The notes under the pieces: generated by a model
The model's input: only the letters and a program-made list of their open reading frames with translations
Database searches by the model: none
Told to the model about the DNA's origin: nothing
Position numbers and translations under genes: made by a program
Assembly: GCA_015075725.1 (NCBI GenBank)
Contig: JABTTV010000001.1
Location: 1,674,001 to 1,738,000, forward strand
Direction of reading: 5' to 3'
Length of the DNA stretch: 64,000 bases
Origin: Anaerolineales bacterium
GTDB taxonomy: Bacteria; Chloroflexota; Anaerolineae; Anaerolineales; Villigracilaceae
Part shown: positions 51,767 through 60,525 of the stretch, one piece after another
Layout of the letters: the number at the start of each line of letters is the position of its first letter
How positions within the stretch are numbered: the first letter of the stretch is position 1

Positions 51767-54298
51767 ATGCGCTCCACCCTGCCCATCCTGCGCGCGCGGC
51801 GTGACCGTCGCCTCGGCAAACAGAAACGGGATGAAAACCGTTCGCGCGGGGCAATCCTAAGCTTTGGACTCATCCTCTCGTTGGTGCTCGGTTCATTTAT
51901 CGTCCTCGGCGCGTTCGCCTATGCCGACGTGACCCGCGACCTGCCTTCCACGCAAATTCTTCCGATCCTTCTCAACCCGCCGGACGGTTTGCTCCTGCAA
52001 CCCACGCGCATCTACGACCGAACCGGTTTGCAATTACTCGCCACCTTTTCTCCAAATGAATCCCCGCGCCGTTATATCCCGGTCAGCGAGCAAAACGCGC
52101 AGCACATCCCCAATGATTTAATCAATGCAATCATCGTTGCCGCCGATCCAAGTTTCGAAACCCACTCCGGCTATTCACTCGAAGGTCTCGATAACTTCGA
52201 TTTGCATCCGACCATCGCGCAAAAACTTGTAAGCGACCTCATGCTTTACGATGAACCGCCATCGTTGAAACGCGCAATCCGCGAGCGGTTGCTTGCCGTG
52301 CAGATCACATCGCATTTCGGGCGCGCGCAGGTCATGGAGTGGTATCTCAACGGCGCAGACTTCGGCAATACCGCTTACGGCATCGACGCCGCTTCGCAAC
52401 TTTATTTTGGCAAACCCGCCGATGAACTCACCCTCGCCGAGTCGGCCATCCTTGCCGCGACCAGCCAAACCCCGGCGCTCAATCCGCAGGACGCTCCTTT
52501 GGTTGCGATCCAACGCGGACGGGAGATTCTTTATGTGATGCGCGACCTCGGACTCATTTCCTCCGAATCGGCTTCTGCCGCGCTGGGGGAGAAGCCTGCC
52601 ATCGAACCCGCGCCCCCCCATTCGGGGACGGGTCAGACTCCGCCCGGAATTGCCCCAGCCTTCTTGAACCTTCTCCTCGCCCAAATCGATTCGCAGATTC
52701 CCCGCGAGCGGATTCAACGCGGCGGCATGATCGTCATCTCCACGCTGGATTACGACTTGCAGAAAAATGCCGCTTGCGTGACGGAATTGTATGCGTCGCG
52801 TCTTGCAGGTTTGCCCGAGCCGTCTGCGGAATGCGATGCAGCGCGACTGCTCCCATCCCTGCCGCCGGATTCAACGTTTGCAGATTCATCCGCGAGCGCG
52901 GTCATCCTTGATCCGAAGACCGGTCAGGTATTGGCGATGGTGGGAGAGACAATTCAAGGCGAGGAAACGCCCCTTATCGCCGCGCACAACCCAGGGTCCG
53001 GACTCGATGCGTTTGTCTATTTGACGGGATTCACCCGCGGCTTGAGTCCAGCTTCTTTAACGTGGGACATCCCAACCGAAGACATCAATCCGAATTTCGA
53101 CGGCGCTTATCACGGCGCGATGCGATTGAGAATTGCAATGGCGAACGATTATCAGGTTCCAGTCGAGGCGTTGAAATCGCAAATGGGAATCGAGAACGTC
53201 GAGGATATCGCGTCGTCTTTCGGTTTGGATATCAATAATGAAGTTTCACTGCTCGATCTTGCCAGTGCGTACGGCGCGTTTGGGACTCAGGGCGTTAAGT
53301 TCGGTCAATATGTGAACGATGATTTTTCACCTGTCACGGTTCTGCGCGTGGAAGGCGTGGATCGTGGGGTCCTGCTCGATTGGTCTCTGCCTGAAGCGCA
53401 GACCGTGGTGACGCCCGCGATGGCGTATTTGATGACGGATGTGTTGAGCGACGAGCCTGCGCGTTTGAATACCTGGGGCAGGCAGAATGTTTTGGAGCTT
53501 GGTTTCCCCGCTGGCGCGAAACCGGGACAGGCCATTGACGGAAAAGATGCGTGGATGATCGGGTACACGCCTTATGTTTCCGCCGCGGTGTGGACAGGCG
53601 TGCGCGGAGAGAATGACATCATCACGCCGCGATTCCCCGCTGTGCTGTGGAATGTGTTGATGCAGATCGCTTCTGAAAACAAACCGAACGACGGCTGGAG
53701 CCCGCCGCCGGGAATTTCAACGATGACCGTTTGCGATCCATCGGGGATGCTGCCGACTCGTGAATGTCCGAACCTCGTCACTGAGGTTTTCCTGAACGGC
53801 AGCGAACCGACTCAAGTCGACACATTGTTCCGCGAGTTTTCGATCAATCGCGAGACGGGTTTGCTTGCTACAGTGTTCACTCCGCCCGAGTTGATCGAAA
53901 AACGCGTATACATGATTATCCCCGACGAAGCGCGTGAATGGGCGTTGAGCGAAGGCATCCCCGTCCCGCCGACATCTTATGATGCGATCCAGGCTCCGCC
54001 GGTGAATCCGTTTGCGAATATCACCGCGCCAGCCTTGTTCTCGGATGTGAACGGGAAAGTCTTGATCCTCGGCACGGCATCCGGCGATGACTTTTTATAT
54101 TATCGCGTGCAAGTGGGGAAGGGATTGAACCCGCAGGAGTGGATTCAATTAGGCGAAGACCGCGATGAGCCTGTTGATGGCGGGATGCTTGCCGAATGGG
54201 ATACGACCGGCTTGAGCGGCTTGTACGCCGTTCAATTGGTCGTCGTCCGCGCCGAGCAGGTGGTTGATACGGCGGTGATTCAGGTGACGGTGAAATAA
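51767..54298 (+). CDS. PBP1-like bifunctional protein with degenerate catalytic motifs
   Basis: 843 aa. One N-terminal helix (about 31-52), then a GT51 glycosyltransferase-like part, a transpeptidase-like part and a C-terminal beta domain. The general fold lines are clear: YLNGADFGNTAYGIDAA and LTLAESAILAATSQTP are standard for GT51, and DAWMIGYTPYVSAAVWTG for the transpeptidase end. But the key residues differ: the catalytic Glu of EDxxFxxHxG is Ala126 (VAADPSFETHSG), SxxK reads S411-G-L-D, SxN reads D461-Y-Q, and KTG reads K585-P-G-Q. The frame is intact and long, so the protein is probably made; it may be a structural or binding remnant. C-terminal IRVD-like Ig repeats end the protein. Confidence 0.87.
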   Translation: MRSTLPILRARRDRRLGKQKRDENRSRGAILSFGLILSLVLGSFIVLGAFAYADVTRDLPSTQILPILLNPPDGLLLQPTRIYDRTGLQLLATFSPNESPRRYIPVSEQNAQHIPNDLINAIIVAADPSFETHSGYSLEGLDNFDLHPTIAQKLVSDLMLYDEPPSLKRAIRERLLAVQITSHFGRAQVMEWYLNGADFGNTAYGIDAASQLYFGKPADELTLAESAILAATSQTPALNPQDAPLVAIQRGREILYVMRDLGLISSESASAALGEKPAIEPAPPHSGTGQTPPGIAPAFLNLLLAQIDSQIPRERIQRGGMIVISTLDYDLQKNAACVTELYASRLAGLPEPSAECDAARLLPSLPPDSTFADSSASAVILDPKTGQVLAMVGETIQGEETPLIAAHNPGSGLDAFVYLTGFTRGLSPASLTWDIPTEDINPNFDGAYHGAMRLRIAMANDYQVPVEALKSQMGIENVEDIASSFGLDINNEVSLLDLASAYGAFGTQGVKFGQYVNDDFSPVTVLRVEGVDRGVLLDWSLPEAQTVVTPAMAYLMTDVLSDEPARLNTWGRQNVLELGFPAGAKPGQAIDGKDAWMIGYTPYVSAAVWTGVRGENDIITPRFPAVLWNVLMQIASENKPNDGWSPPPGISTMTVCDPSGMLPTRECPNLVTEVFLNGSEPTQVDTLFREFSINRETGLLATVFTPPELIEKRVYMIIPDEAREWALSEGIPVPPTSYDAIQAPPVNPFANITAPALFSDVNGKVLILGTASGDDFLYYRVQVGKGLNPQEWIQLGEDRDEPVDGGMLAEWDTTGLSGLYAVQLVVVRAEQVVDTAVIQVTVK

Positions 54299-54302
54299 AA
54301 AA

Positions 54303-54377
54303 ACGCTTAGCGCAAAGGCGCAAAGACGCAACGGAATCTCAATCATCTCTTTGCGACCTTGCGTCTTTGCGTTGAAT
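54303..54377. repeat. AACGCAAAG-type inverted repeat
   Basis: GCTTAGCGCAAAGGCGCAAAG on the left and CTTGCGTCTTTGCGTTGAA on the right. It begins 5 nt after the PBP-like stop codon and may work as a terminator. Confidence 0.75.
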
Positions 54378-54407
54378 CCGAAAAGAAAAATCCCAACGAT
54401 AATTTAT

Positions 54408-55109
54408 CTAAAAAAACCAATGACCCACCAGCGCAGACGCGAGAGTCATGCTGATATTATCGATATCCTTGTAATGAAGCGACTCGACCACTGCGCCAAC
54501 AATTGCAATCGCAGTAATTGGTAAAAGGTAATCGGTTATTGAGCCGTCAAAGACGCCTGCAGTGACGTAAATGAATATCATCACCGCGGACATGACCCAT
54601 CCGCCGATGAAGACGCTGACCGTCCCCGCAATGGACTTTTCTTGACTCCATGGCAGTTTCGCCGAATCGAACTTCCTGCCGACGATATCCGCGATGCCGT
54701 CGCCGCCGCACATCATCATCAACGCGATAATGCCGATGGGAGAATCTTTCCAGTAGACAACGGTCAACACGACGAACATGATCCCGTAATACAGCGGCCC
54801 GCGCAGAATCTCCTTCGGGTCACCCGTACGGGACATGGCGTCTACGGAGGCTTTATCTTTGATCACGCCGAAGCCAATAAGAGCGAACTGCGCCGTGATC
54901 GCAAACGGAACCAGCGCCGCCAACCAGCGCGCGGACGGGGCGTCATCAAATAGAAACCAGCACAATACGAACAGCGGACCCGTGCCGATGTGAATGACTT
55001 TGCGGCTGAGTTTGCTTTCGATCCAGCCGCGATGGGCGAAGAAATCCATGATGCGCAGGAAGGAGAGGGAAAGGACAAAGGTGAAAATGAGGGCGATGTA
55101 GTTGTTCAT
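54408..55109 (-). CDS. Phytol/dolichol-kinase-like CTP-dependent membrane kinase
   Basis: 233 aa, six to seven helices. ESKLSRKVIHIGTGPLF near the start and GGDGIADIVGRKFDSAKLPW split, SIAGTVSVFIGGW in the middle are those of the phytol kinase (VTE5)/dolichol kinase/CDP-diglyceride synthetase-like group. Phosphorylates an isoprenoid or lipid alcohol with CTP. The exact substrate is unknown; it stands alone. Confidence 0.83.
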   Translation of the reverse strand: MNNYIALIFTFVLSLSFLRIMDFFAHRGWIESKLSRKVIHIGTGPLFVLCWFLFDDAPSARWLAALVPFAITAQFALIGFGVIKDKASVDAMSRTGDPKEILRGPLYYGIMFVVLTVVYWKDSPIGIIALMMMCGGDGIADIVGRKFDSAKLPWSQEKSIAGTVSVFIGGWVMSAVMIFIYVTAGVFDGSITDYLLPITAIAIVGAVVESLHYKDIDNISMTLASALVGHWFF

Positions 55110-55241
55110 TTAGTTTCCTAAATTGGTAGTTTGGTAGTTGGTTCGATAGTTTAACCCGAAATGGATAGGAAGGTTATTAGGATTATTCTGGTTGCAAATC
55201 TCATTCCTAGAACAAAGTATAATTTTTATATTGGAGGAACT

Positions 55242-55802
55242 ATGTTCAACCCTCAATTATGGCTAGATTTTTTCAACTCACAATTTTGGCAAAATTTCTT
55301 ACCCAATTTTGCGTCTACACTCTTGGGGGTCGTGTTAGGAATCCCGGCAGCACTTTGGATAAACAGATTCACAGAAATAAAGACCAAGAGGGAAAAGAAA
55401 AACAAGATATTGGCTAGCTTGCGTAATGAGATTGAATACAATTTAGACACTCTGAATTACTTAGTAGACAACGAGAAAAATATAATATTAACTGACGATT
55501 TATATGGCGCTATGTTGATGGCTGAAGTGTGGGATACATTTTCCGATGGAGGAGAGTTGCAATGGATTTCAGATATTGAATTGCTTGGTTACCTATCGAT
55601 TACTTATGGGAAAATAAAAGAGGTTAAGTACTTATATGATCTCTACGTGCATAAGAGTACATTCGCCAGTCAACCACAAGGACCTATTACGGAACGCTTG
55701 TGGACGTCCATACATGGTGCTTATTTATATTCACGCGAGTCTCTAGAGAGGATAAGTAAAGATAAAGAAATAAAACGAGTGTTGCCGCCGGGGTTGGGAT
55801 AA
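55242..55802 (+). CDS. AT-rich orphan gene, membrane-anchored protein of unknown function
   Basis: 186 aa from ATG 55242, with TTGGAGGAAC just before it. One N-terminal helix (FASTLLGVVLGIPAALWINRF) is followed by a charged coiled stretch (KTKREKKNKILASLRNEIEYN split) and a helical body. No family recognised. Base composition is clearly more AT-rich than neighbours, with many AAA/ATA/TTA codons, which suggests recent gain. The TATAATTTTTATA at 55218-55230 is a good promoter candidate. Confidence 0.78.
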   Translation: MFNPQLWLDFFNSQFWQNFLPNFASTLLGVVLGIPAALWINRFTEIKTKREKKNKILASLRNEIEYNLDTLNYLVDNEKNIILTDDLYGAMLMAEVWDTFSDGGELQWISDIELLGYLSITYGKIKEVKYLYDLYVHKSTFASQPQGPITERLWTSIHGAYLYSRESLERISKDKEIKRVLPPGLG

Positions 55803-55896
55803 GAAATGAATCAACACAGATAGCAACGATAGTTATTTCTTGTGAATTTCTCCATGCTATAATCCGCAATCGTTTTACTAAATCATGGAGGCACTC

Positions 55897-56283
55897 GTGC
55901 ATAAAAAACTTACTATTCTCATGCTCGCTCTGAGCATTCTACTCGCCGCCTGCGGAGCATCCGCCTCGGGCGGAGCGACAACCGCCGTCGAAGGCTACAT
56001 CACTGCCCTAGCGACCAAAGACCAAGCCGCCCTCATCTCCAACTCCTGCGCCGACTGGGAAGATGACGCCCTTATCGAATTCGACTCCTTCGCCCTCGTC
56101 GAAGTCACCGTAGACGGAATGTCCTGCACCGAAGCAGGTACCGACGGCGACAAGACCCTTGTCAACTGCACCGGTATGCTCAACATGAGCTACAACGGCG
56201 AACCCCAATCCCTCGACCTTGCCGACCGCACCTACGAAGTCGTTGAGCAAGACGGCAATTGGCTTGTCTGCGGAGTACGTTAA
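55897..56283 (+). CDS. Small lipoprotein, NTF2/DUF4878-like
   Basis: 128 aa from GTG 55897, with GGAGG 6 nt upstream; the ATG at 55885 contains that site. Signal peptide with lipobox LLAAC, then AVEGYITALATKDQAAL, a helix often seen at the start of DUF4878/NTF2-like domains, and a beta-rich rest with GNWLVCGVR. Two mid Cys (SCTEAG, NCTGM) may form a disulfide. No enzymatic residues are evident. It precedes the acylation island, separated by a repeat. Confidence 0.83.
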   Translation: MHKKLTILMLALSILLAACGASASGGATTAVEGYITALATKDQAALISNSCADWEDDALIEFDSFALVEVTVDGMSCTEAGTDGDKTLVNCTGMLNMSYNGEPQSLDLADRTYEVVEQDGNWLVCGVR

Positions 56284-56290
56284 GAGCAAT

Positions 56291-56362
56291 TAAACACGAA
56301 GGACACAAAGGGCACTAAGGAAAAAGCCTTAAACCTTTGTGTCCCTCGTGTCCTTTGTGTTT
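56291..56362. repeat. AACACGAAGG-type inverted repeat
   Basis: TAAACACGAAGGACACAAAGG on the left and CCTCGTGTCCTTTGTGTTT on the right. It ends 6 nt before the microprotein start and may shape its translation. Confidence 0.75.
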
Positions 56363-56368
56363 GAAAAA

Positions 56369-56485
56369 ATGAAACACCTACTAACCCGCGAAAACCTCCT
56401 CGCCCTCCTCCTCTGCCTCATCCTCATCGTCCTCGTCATCTTCACCGCAGACTCGAGCCCCACGTGGATCTATCAAGGCTTCTAA
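56369..56485 (+). CDS. DltX-like microprotein, 38 aa
   Basis: ATG 56369 opens a 38-codon frame ending TAA at 56483-56485, with the MBOAT ATG beginning at the very next base. The peptide starts MKHLLTRENLLALLLCLILIV, has one helix, and ends TADSSPTWIYQGF. Gram-positive DltX has the same plan: about 40-50 aa, one helix, located next to DltB, and a conserved aromatic-Ile-Tyr-x-x-Phe C-terminus (FIYNxF). The terminal WIYQGF matches that shape, including the Tyr reported to matter for acyl transfer. Size, position, topology and end all agree, but the similarity is short, so homology needs a profile search. Confidence 0.7.
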   Translation: MKHLLTRENLLALLLCLILIVLVIFTADSSPTWIYQGF

Positions 56486-57919
56486 ATGGCGCTTGAAAAT
56501 ATTCTGATTCTCGCCGCCGCCTCGCTCCTCTGGGCAGCGACCTTCCGCAACCACGGGCGGACGTGGTTCATGCTTATCGCCAGCGTCGTCGTCATCTTCT
56601 GGCTGCAACCCGCCCTCCCAATCCGCGGCGCCGACTTCTTCACACCCATCGCCACGCTCGTGCTCATCGTCCTCACCTGGTTCATCACCGCCGACGACGC
56701 TACTCGCAAGCAGCGCAAAAACATCATCATCCTCACCATCGTCACAGGCGTCGTCCTGCTGCTCAACCTCACCCGCTTCCTCCCCACAGACTTTCAACTC
56801 CTCACCGCCTCGCGCCCGCCCCAACTCGAAACGACTCTCATCATCTTTTTGATAACAGGACTGACGCTGTTAGCCTTCTCTCGTCTGACACGTTTCAGCG
56901 CTTCTTTCTTGACCTTTGGTCTGGTTCTAACCATTGGGCTTTTTCTACTCATCAAGATTCCCGCCCTATCTCTCTGGCTCGCATCTTTCCTACGCACACT
57001 CTCCGGTCAATCCCTGACCAACGTCTCCATCAACGACTTCCGCTGGTTGGGATTCTCCTACGTCGCCTTCCGTCTCATCCACACCATACGCGATAAACAG
57101 TCAGGAAGATTCCCCTCCGTGGACGTGGGCGAATTCATCACCTACGTCATCTTCTTCCCCGCCTTCACCGCAGGACCGATTGACCGCTTGGAGCGTTTCA
57201 TCAAAGACCTCCGTGCTCCCTTTTCAGGTCTGAACCTTGAAACGTTCTACTCCGCAGGTCAACGTTTGCTCCTCGGCTTGTTCAAAAAATTCGTTATCGC
57301 CGACGCGCTAGCGCTAATTGCCCTGAACGACTCCAACGCAACCCAAGTCACCTCCACGTTTTGGATGTGGGTCATCGTCTACGCCTATGCTTTCCAGATC
57401 TACTTCGACTTCAGCGGCTATACCGACATTGCTCTCGCCATTGCGCAACTGCTCGGAATCAAATTGCCAGAGAATTTTGCCTCGCCCTACCTCAAACCCA
57501 ACCTGACCCAATTCTGGAACAACTGGCACATGACTCTCACGCAGTGGTTCCGCGCCTATTTCTTTAACCCAGTCACACGCTGGCTCAGGTCTTGGCAAAA
57601 ACCAATGTCCATCCCGATGATGATTCTGCTCACCCAAGTCGCCACCATGCTGCTGATCGGTTTCTGGCACGGCGTGACGTGGAACTTCACCCTCTGGGGC
57701 TTATGGCACGGGCTGGGACTCTTCATCCACAACCGCTGGAACGACGCCACCAAAGCCAAAGCCGCCGCCTGGGCGATTACTCCCGCAAGGCAAGCCGCGC
57801 TCAACATCAGCGGCATTCTGCTCACCTTCCACTTCGTGGCGATTGGCTGGATCTTCTTCGCGCTATCGTCACCCGTCACTTCGTGGCAGGTGATATTGAG
57901 ATTATTTGGAGTCAACTAA
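56486..57919 (+). CDS. MBOAT-family O-acyltransferase, DltB-like
   Basis: 477 aa, about eleven helices. MBOAT landmarks are FPAFTAGPIDRL, FSGYTDIALAIAQLLGI, NNWHMTLTQWFRAYFF (His348) and GFWHGVTWNFTLWGLWHG (His395, His408). His348 and His395 match the two conserved His of DltB. The family moves acyl groups from a cytoplasmic carrier through the membrane to outside acceptors such as teichoic acid, alginate or cellulose. It lies directly after a DltX-like microprotein and near ACP, ligase and SGNH genes, which supports a surface acylation role. Confidence 0.92.
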   Translation: MALENILILAAASLLWAATFRNHGRTWFMLIASVVVIFWLQPALPIRGADFFTPIATLVLIVLTWFITADDATRKQRKNIIILTIVTGVVLLLNLTRFLPTDFQLLTASRPPQLETTLIIFLITGLTLLAFSRLTRFSASFLTFGLVLTIGLFLLIKIPALSLWLASFLRTLSGQSLTNVSINDFRWLGFSYVAFRLIHTIRDKQSGRFPSVDVGEFITYVIFFPAFTAGPIDRLERFIKDLRAPFSGLNLETFYSAGQRLLLGLFKKFVIADALALIALNDSNATQVTSTFWMWVIVYAYAFQIYFDFSGYTDIALAIAQLLGIKLPENFASPYLKPNLTQFWNNWHMTLTQWFRAYFFNPVTRWLRSWQKPMSIPMMILLTQVATMLLIGFWHGVTWNFTLWGLWHGLGLFIHNRWNDATKAKAAAWAITPARQAALNISGILLTFHFVAIGWIFFALSSPVTSWQVILRLFGVN

Positions 57920-57921
57920 AT

Positions 57922-58022
57922 CCGTCATTGCGAGCCGCGTTTTTGCTCTTTGTGGCGAAGCAATCCTATGAGCTAATCATGAGATTGCTTCGGGCGGAAG
58001 AGCACCGCCCTCGCAATGACGG
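57922..58022. repeat. TCATTGCGAG-type inverted repeat, copy A
   Basis: CCGTCATTGCGAG and CTCGCAATGACGG as arms with inner GAAGCAATC/GATTGCTTC arms. Very like 59142-59240. It ends 11 nt before the SGNH gene start. Confidence 0.88.
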
Positions 58023-58033
58023 AATAAAAAATC

Positions 58034-59137
58034 ATGAAGCAAGAGATCAAACCCCTCAACGTCCTCATCAAGGGACTGCTCTTATTCGCCCTTTTCAACC
58101 TCGTCATCGCCGCATGGCAGACGGGGGTTGGACAGCTATCCCTTTACAACATCCTCTACCCAGGGCGGGAACGATTGCCTTTTGGCGAGAACCCCAAGCA
58201 ATCGTACAACCTCAGCCTCTTCGACCTCGACGCGATGTTTGCTTCGCATGTCATTGCGGGCACGCCAAAAACTGACGATGAATTCCGCGTCGTCATTGTT
58301 GGAGATTCATCTGTATGGGGCACGTTGCTCAAGCCAGAAGAAACACTGGCAGGTCAACTCAACGCGGATACTCTCAACGCCTGCGGAAAAACTGTCCGCA
58401 CTTATAACTTGGGCTACCCGACCATCTCTCTCACAAAAGATGTCATGCTGCTCTCGTATGCGGTGCAATACAACCCTGACCTCGTCATCTGGATGACCAC
58501 GCTCGACGCGTTCCCGCTGGAAAAGCAAACGTCCACGCCGCTGGTGGCTAACAATGAAGAAAAGGTTCGGGAACTGGCGACCAGTTACGGCTTAAGAGTC
58601 GAGGCGGATGATTCCAATTTCGAAGTCAAGTCCTTTTGGCAGAAAACCTTCGTGGGCAACCGTCGCGCATGGGCGGACTTTTTCCGCTTGCAGATCTATG
58701 GCGTGATGTGGTCTGCCACGGGCATTGACCAGGTCTATCCGTCCGAGTATGAAAAAGCGCAAACCGATTTCGAAACGGACGAAAGTTATCACGACCTGAC
58801 CGCGCCGCTGACCGAAGACGACCTCGCCATCAATGCGCTGGAGACGGGTTTTCGCGTGGTGGGCGAGACGCCCATGTTGCTTGTAAATGAGCCGATGTTA
58901 ATAAGTTCGGGCGCGAACAGCGACATCCGCTATAATTTTTTCTACCCGCGCTGGGCGTATGACGATTACCGCGAAATCATGACTTCGTTGAGCGAGCGCA
59001 ATGACTGGACGTATGTGGACTTTTGGGACATCGTGCCCGCAAATGAATTCACCAATAGCGCCATTCATCTCACGCCTGCAGGAGAGAATATGCTGGCGGA
59101 AAATCTCGCGCCGTATATTTTGGAAAATTGTAAATAA
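58034..59137 (+). CDS. Membrane-anchored SGNH/GDSL protein (DltD-like position)
   Basis: 367 aa. One N-terminal helix (about residues 10-27), then an extracytoplasmic SGNH domain: block I GDSSVWG with Ser92, block II-like RTYNLGYPTIS, and block V with His345 in AIHLTPAG. The position after MBOAT and the topology match DltD and the AlgX/AlgJ-type partners that finish acyl transfer onto the polymer. The protein is not close enough to DltD to name it. The only ribosome-site candidate is GGAA in the repeat end. Confidence 0.85.
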   Translation: MKQEIKPLNVLIKGLLLFALFNLVIAAWQTGVGQLSLYNILYPGRERLPFGENPKQSYNLSLFDLDAMFASHVIAGTPKTDDEFRVVIVGDSSVWGTLLKPEETLAGQLNADTLNACGKTVRTYNLGYPTISLTKDVMLLSYAVQYNPDLVIWMTTLDAFPLEKQTSTPLVANNEEKVRELATSYGLRVEADDSNFEVKSFWQKTFVGNRRAWADFFRLQIYGVMWSATGIDQVYPSEYEKAQTDFETDESYHDLTAPLTEDDLAINALETGFRVVGETPMLLVNEPMLISSGANSDIRYNFFYPRWAYDDYREIMTSLSERNDWTYVDFWDIVPANEFTNSAIHLTPAGENMLAENLAPYILENCK

Positions 59138-59141
59138 TCAT

Positions 59142-59240
59142 TTCCGTCATTGCGAGCCGCGTACTTTGCGGCGAAGCAATCTCATAGCCTATTCATGAGA
59201 TTGCTTCGGGCGGAAGAGCACCGCCCTCGCAATGACGAAA
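59142..59240. repeat. TCATTGCGAG-type inverted repeat, copy B
   Basis: TTCCGTCATTGCGAG and CTCGCAATGACGAA as arms. Close copy of 57922-58022. It begins 4 nt after the SGNH stop and ends just before the AGGAG of the next gene. Confidence 0.88.
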
Positions 59241-59250
59241 TAGGAGCCAA

Positions 59251-60183
59251 ATGAAAGCACGTCAACTTTTTCTTTTAGCGGTGTTTTTGCTCGCCGCTTG
59301 CACCACCACCCCAACCGCAACACCGCAACCTGAAATTGAATCAACATCTGCGCCCAAAGTGACCGAAGCCGCAACCGAAGAAGTTGCAGCCGCCACCGAA
59401 GAATCCGCGCCGACTCCGCGCCCCACGCTTGGACCCGATGAATGGATGACTCTGCCCATCGTCCCAGAAGTGACCGATACCGCCCGCGAAATCTACGCGC
59501 GTGGATTGGCAATGGGACGTGACCCGAATCATTTCTCTAAAGTGGGCGATTGCCAAACCAACACGGGTTTCTACCTCGTGGACTTTGATAAGGAAGGCGC
59601 ATACCGCCTTGGCGACTACGCCTACCTGCAAGATACGATCGATTATTATGAAGGCTCGTTCTCGCGCACCAGTCTCGCCATGCGCGACGGTTACAACGTG
59701 GCGGCGATCCTGACCCCGCTGCGCGCCGACCCGAAGCAATGCGAAAAAGGCGAGACCCCGATTGCCTGCGAGTTCCGCTTGCATAACCCCAGCATTGCCA
59801 TCATCAGCCTTGAAACGAATTTCAGCGGACGTCCCGCCGATGATTACGGCAAGTACATGCGTCAGATCATCGAATATTCCATTGAACAGGGCGTGGTGCC
59901 AATCCTTGCCACCAAGGGCGACAATCTCGAAGGCGACCATAGCATCAACACCGAGATCGCGGAGATCGCTGTAGAATATGACATCCCGCTGTGGAATTTC
60001 TGGGCGGCGTTGCAGCCTTTGCCGAATCACGGTCATTCCGTCGAATTGAATGATGGTTTCCATCTTTCGTTCTCGCGTAACTTTTTCGATAAACCCAAGA
60101 ACATGCTCAGCGGCTGGCCCTGGCGCAACCTGACGGCTTTGCAGGCGTTGGATGCAGTGAGGGTGGGGCTGCAAGAGCAGTAA
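59251..60183 (+). CDS. SGNH-like lipoprotein with GDC in place of GDS
   Basis: 310 aa. Signal peptide with LLAAC lipobox, Thr/Ala/Glu/Pro linker (to about residue 68), then a domain with KVGDCQTNTG (Cys101 where SGNH enzymes have the nucleophile Ser), ILATKGDNLEG, YDIPLWNFW and DGFHLSFS, the last fitting block V with Asp and His. AGGAG precedes the ATG. Either a Cys-nucleophile variant or a non-catalytic binding protein. It is the fourth member of the acylation island. Confidence 0.8.
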   Translation: MKARQLFLLAVFLLAACTTTPTATPQPEIESTSAPKVTEAATEEVAAATEESAPTPRPTLGPDEWMTLPIVPEVTDTAREIYARGLAMGRDPNHFSKVGDCQTNTGFYLVDFDKEGAYRLGDYAYLQDTIDYYEGSFSRTSLAMRDGYNVAAILTPLRADPKQCEKGETPIACEFRLHNPSIAIISLETNFSGRPADDYGKYMRQIIEYSIEQGVVPILATKGDNLEGDHSINTEIAEIAVEYDIPLWNFWAALQPLPNHGHSVELNDGFHLSFSRNFFDKPKNMLSGWPWRNLTALQALDAVRVGLQEQ

Positions 60184-60188
60184 AATCG

Positions 60189-60256
60189 TAACCACAGATG
60201 GACACAGATAAATTGGATGGTACAGATCGAACATCTTTGTTCATCCGTGGTGAATT
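60189..60256. repeat. AACCACAGAT-type inverted repeat
   Basis: AACCACAGATGGACACAGAT on the left and ATCTTTGTTCATCCGTGGT on the right, imperfect. It spans the gap between the lipoprotein and the ACP gene. Confidence 0.7.
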
Positions 60257-60275
60257 CACTCAAAAGGAATCATTC

Positions 60276-60521
60276 ATGACAACTGAAATCATCACTCCCA
60301 TTGCAACCTTCATTGCCGAGAAAATTCTCAAGCAGCCGGGTAAAGTCATCTCTGCCGATGAGTCCCTCATCTCCAGCGGACTGATCGACTCGTTCAGTCT
60401 AATGGATCTGGCGCTCTTCATCGAAGATACCTTCGGCGTTCGCGTGGAAGATACTGAATTGAATGCAGATACATTTGACAATCTCAATCAATTGGCTGCA
60501 CTTATTTCATCTCGTAAGTAA
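60276..60521 (+). CDS. Acyl carrier protein
   Basis: 81 aa from ATG 60276, with AAAGGA 7-8 nt before. The phosphopantetheine Ser39 lies in GLIDSFSLMDLALFIED, and the four-helix pattern is standard. It is the DltC-equivalent carrier of this island; its partner ligase is the next gene. Slightly acidic; nothing in the sequence tells the acyl group. Confidence 0.92.
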   Translation: MTTEIITPIATFIAEKILKQPGKVISADESLISSGLIDSFSLMDLALFIEDTFGVRVEDTELNADTFDNLNQLAALISSRK

Positions 60522-60525
60522 TTCA

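Noticed and set aside
51767..54298. Active bifunctional PBP1A
   Set aside because: All key catalytic motifs of both domains are changed.
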